In this document: piece by piece, positions 35,754 through 37,420 of the stretch | Layout: the number at the start of each line of letters is the position of its first letter | Numbering within the stretch: position 1 is the stretch's first letter | NCBI GenBank assembly: GCA_026996855.1 | Contig: JALWJZ010000094.1 | Location: 1-37,420 of the forward strand | Reading direction: 5' to 3' | DNA: 37,420 nucleotides | Origin: Anaerolineales bacterium | GTDB lineage: Bacteria; Chloroflexota; Anaerolineae; Anaerolineales; DRMV01 | Translations under genes and position numbers: made by a program | Notes under the pieces: model-generated | What the model was told of the DNA's origin: nothing | What the model saw: the letters and a program-made list of their open reading frames with translations, nothing else | Database searches by the model: none

Positions 35754-36827
35754 TCAAAGGGGGCGATAGGCATCCAGGGTGTCCGGGGTCCAATCTTCCA
35801 CGTAGGCCCGAAGCAACCGGGCTGCGTGCCAGACGTCCCGCAGGTTCACGGTTTCCACGGGCGTGTGCATGAAACGCAAGGGAATGCTAACGAGACCCGT
35901 GGGAATGCCCTCGCGCGCCAGTTGAACCACGCCGGCTTCGGTGCCCGAATGCACGGGGAGATATTCAGGATGCCAGGGGATAGCATGGGCCTCGGCCAGG
36001 CGCTTCAGGTGCTCGTACACCCCGGGGTGCATGTGCGCGCCCCAGCCCAACGTCACCCCTTCTCCCAGGGGAAAGGCCTCATGGGAAGGGGTGCCCGGGG
36101 CCTGCCCGAAGGTCACGTCCACCACCAGGGCCACGTGGGGGCTCACCCGATGGGCGGCCACGGCCGCGCCACCCAGGGAAATCTCCTCGTGCACGGTGGC
36201 CACGAACCACACTTCCACCCTCCGGGGAAGCCTCGCGCTCCAGGCCAGGGCCGCGGTCAGCGCGGCCAACGAGGCGCGATTGTCCAGGCCCGGCGCGACG
36301 ATGCGATGGTCGTCCAGAACCAGGGGCGGCACGTCGAAGACGACGGGCGCGCCCGTAGAAACGCGCTCCACCACCTCTTCCGGGGGCCAGCCCAGATCCA
36401 CCCGCAAATCCTCCCACGTGGGAGGTTGCTCCCGCCGCTCTCGAGGACGCAAGGAAGGCGGGGTTTGGGTTATCACACCGGGCAACCAACCGCCGCCCAA
36501 GGTACGCACCCGCACCCGCTGGCCCAGAAGCACGCGCGGGTCCAGGCCGCCGATGGGACGTATACGCAGCCACCCATCCTCCACCCGACTGACGACCAGC
36601 CCTACGGTATCCATGTGCGCGGTGACCAACAAGCGAGGGGGCACCTCTCCTGCATCGGATGCAGCCAGTCGGGCATACAAATTGCCCACGGGGTCGGTAT
36701 GCACCTCGTCGGCCCAGCGGGACCACAAGTCGGCCAGAAACGCGTGCAGGTCGGATTCCGTCCCGGTAGGCGTAGGGCGACGCAAGAGGTCCAGCAACCA
36801 GGTTCTCAAATCGCTCAGATGCACCAT
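35754..36827 (-). CDS. M42-family metallopeptidase (glutamyl aminopeptidase/endoglucanase-like)
   Basis: The 357-residue protein contains the full dinuclear-zinc set of M42/M20-like aminopeptidases: AHMDTVG (His71, Asp73), the bridging Asp of GLDNRASLAAL, the catalytic Glu pair of HEEISLGGA, Asp in VVDVTFGQA, and His in PVHSGTEAGVVQ. It removes N-terminal residues from peptides in the cytoplasm, usually as a large oligomer. Downstream features RFMHTPVETVNLRDV are also typical. The ATG at 36827 follows GGAGGG; an in-frame start at 36875 lacks a ribosome-binding site. It sits alone between acs and the Thr-Pro repeat gene. Confidence 0.92.
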   Translation of the reverse strand: MVHLSDLRTWLLDLLRRPTPTGTESDLHAFLADLWSRWADEVHTDPVGNLYARLAASDAGEVPPRLLVTAHMDTVGLVVSRVEDGWLRIRPIGGLDPRVLLGQRVRVRTLGGGWLPGVITQTPPSLRPRERREQPPTWEDLRVDLGWPPEEVVERVSTGAPVVFDVPPLVLDDHRIVAPGLDNRASLAALTAALAWSARLPRRVEVWFVATVHEEISLGGAAVAAHRVSPHVALVVDVTFGQAPGTPSHEAFPLGEGVTLGWGAHMHPGVYEHLKRLAEAHAIPWHPEYLPVHSGTEAGVVQLAREGIPTGLVSIPLRFMHTPVETVNLRDVWHAARLLRAYVEDWTPDTLDAYRPL

Positions 36828-36854
36828 CAAGCCCTCCACGCGGCATCGGACATC

Positions 36855-36901
36855 AAGAGAAAGATGGTGTTGCAAGCGACGAAGCCGCTTGCAACATCAT
36901 C
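36855..36901 (-). terminator. Terminator-like hairpin after the Thr-Pro repeat gene
   Basis: A 16-bp stem (36863-36878 with 36886-36901, one G-T pair) contains TTGCAAGCG and CGCTTGCAA. On the minus strand it is followed by TTTCTCTT. It would end transcripts of the gene ending at 37021, about 120 nt after its stop. The rest of the 193-nt gap is featureless. Confidence 0.6.
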
Positions 36902-37020
36902 CGAGGTCCCGGACCCGGTCCGGCCAAGACGTTCCAAAAAGGCCCGCCTGTAAAGGCTGCCCAAACTGTACCATCCATCGAAGTCGGCTTAATTTCGGCG
37001 ACATTGGGATGCTCCCGACA

Positions 37021-37420
37021 TCAAGGGGGTGGCGTGAATGTGGGTGTTGGCGTAACGGTAGGCGTCAGAGTCGCCGTGGGTGTGGGTGTCCCGCTGGGGG
37101 TCGGGGTGACCGTGGGCGTCGGGGTTCCCGTGGGTGTGGGCGTCCCCGTGGGCGTTGAGGTGACCGTGGGCGTCGGGGTTCCCGTGGGCGAAGGGGTGAA
37201 GGTAGGCGACGGTGTGAAAGTGGGCGTGTCGGTGGCCGGTTGAAAAGGCGTGGGCGTGACGGTGGGTGTCAAGGTCGCCGTGACGGTAGGGGTCACGGCT
37301 GGTGTCATGGTGGGGGTCAGGGTCGGCGTGGGGGTCGTGGTCACCGTCGGAGTGGAGGTCCAGGTGGCCGTGGGTGTGGGTGTAGGTGTCAGCGTAGGGG
37401 TGCGGGTGATGGGGGTGGCG
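37021..37420 (-). CDS. C-terminal Thr-Pro repeat region of a secreted or surface protein (5' partial)
   Basis: The frame runs to the right window edge without a stop, so only the last about 132 residues are visible. They are almost entirely Thr-Pro with Val, Ala, Gly and Ser at every third or fourth position (for example [17 protein letters not shown]), and end in TFTPPP. Such regions serve as extended, probably glycosylated linkers of exported proteins in Chloroflexota (family knowledge). Here the repeat is at the extreme C-terminus, with no anchor or folded domain after it. Any functional domain must lie outside the window. The GTG at 37344 is internal and not a real start. Confidence 0.7.
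   Translation of the reverse strand, partial: ATPITRTPTLTPTPTPTATWTSTPTVTTTPTPTLTPTMTPAVTPTVTATLTPTVTPTPFQPATDTPTFTPSPTFTPSPTGTPTPTVTSTPTGTPTPTGTPTPTVTPTPSGTPTPTATLTPTVTPTPTFTPPP
37105..37188. repeat. 54-nt tandem period inside the Thr-Pro coding region
   Basis: A 30-nt block is identical at 37105-37134 and 37159-37188, exactly 54 nt (18 codons) apart. The surrounding sequence repeats the same 6-9 nt words imperfectly. This indicates expansion by slippage or unequal exchange in frame. Confidence 0.75.

Overview
The window looks like a chromosomal segment of a Chloroflexota bacterium, most likely Anaerolineae-like. The supporting signs are high GC, lipoproteins with long charged or Thr-Pro linkers, a Thr-Pro repeat surface protein at the right edge, a two-subunit 2-oxoacid:ferredoxin oxidoreductase, a PyrF-PyrE fusion, and an RpoC with a large coiled-coil insertion. 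This assignment is inference from gene style; no 16S rRNA or species marker is present. I find no phage, IS transposase, CRISPR array or biosynthetic cluster. Most genes are core metabolism, transport and information processing.

Layout. Positions 1-4627 (+): a cell-wall protein with LysM and M23-like domains (5' end outside the window), a hotdog thioesterase, a ChlI-like AAA+ ATPase and a PQQ-type sugar dehydrogenase lipoprotein. Positions 4711-5951 (-): a UbiE/MenG methyltransferase and a low-molecular-weight phosphotyrosine phosphatase. Positions 6140-8977 (+): tRNA-Leu(CAA) with its own promoter and terminator, a dGTPase-type HD hydrolase, and a fused OMP decarboxylase/orotate phosphoribosyltransferase. 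Positions 9037-11978 (-): korA-korB. Positions 12356-13920 (+): a SCO-like protein and a HAD phosphatase. Positions 14176-20129 (-): a complete branched-chain amino-acid (Liv) ABC transporter, transcribed K-H-M-G-F, with a lower-GC DUF6883-DUF4926 gene pair inserted between livG and livF. Positions 20468-22741 (-): an EamA transporter and an orphan DppC-like permease. Positions 22836-28742 (+): rpoC, with a strong promoter and a terminator-like hairpin in its leader, then a zinc-ribbon membrane protein. Positions 28778-31198 (-): YugP-type peptidase, XdhC-like protein and TrmH-family methyltransferase. Positions 31602-35544 (-): etfB-etfA and acetyl-CoA synthetase. Positions 35754-36827 (-): an M42 aminopeptidase. 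At the right edge is the C-terminus of a Thr-Pro repeat protein (-).

Functionally, the Liv transporter, KorAB, EtfAB and Acs fit amino-acid and organic-acid catabolism through ferredoxin, flavoprotein and acetyl-CoA. MenG points to menaquinone respiration.

The most unusual content is non-coding or inserted. (1) A family of degenerate short-unit repeats begins exactly at the stop codons of six genes. (2) A dispersed repeat of about 63-157 bp occurs in three intergenic copies. (3) The rpoC leader carries a perfect-arm nested hairpin with a T-run about 190 nt before the start codon. (4) A toxin-antitoxin-like DUF pair splits the liv operon. (5) A palindromic MITE-like element and a local duplication of the livF 3' end sit next to each other.
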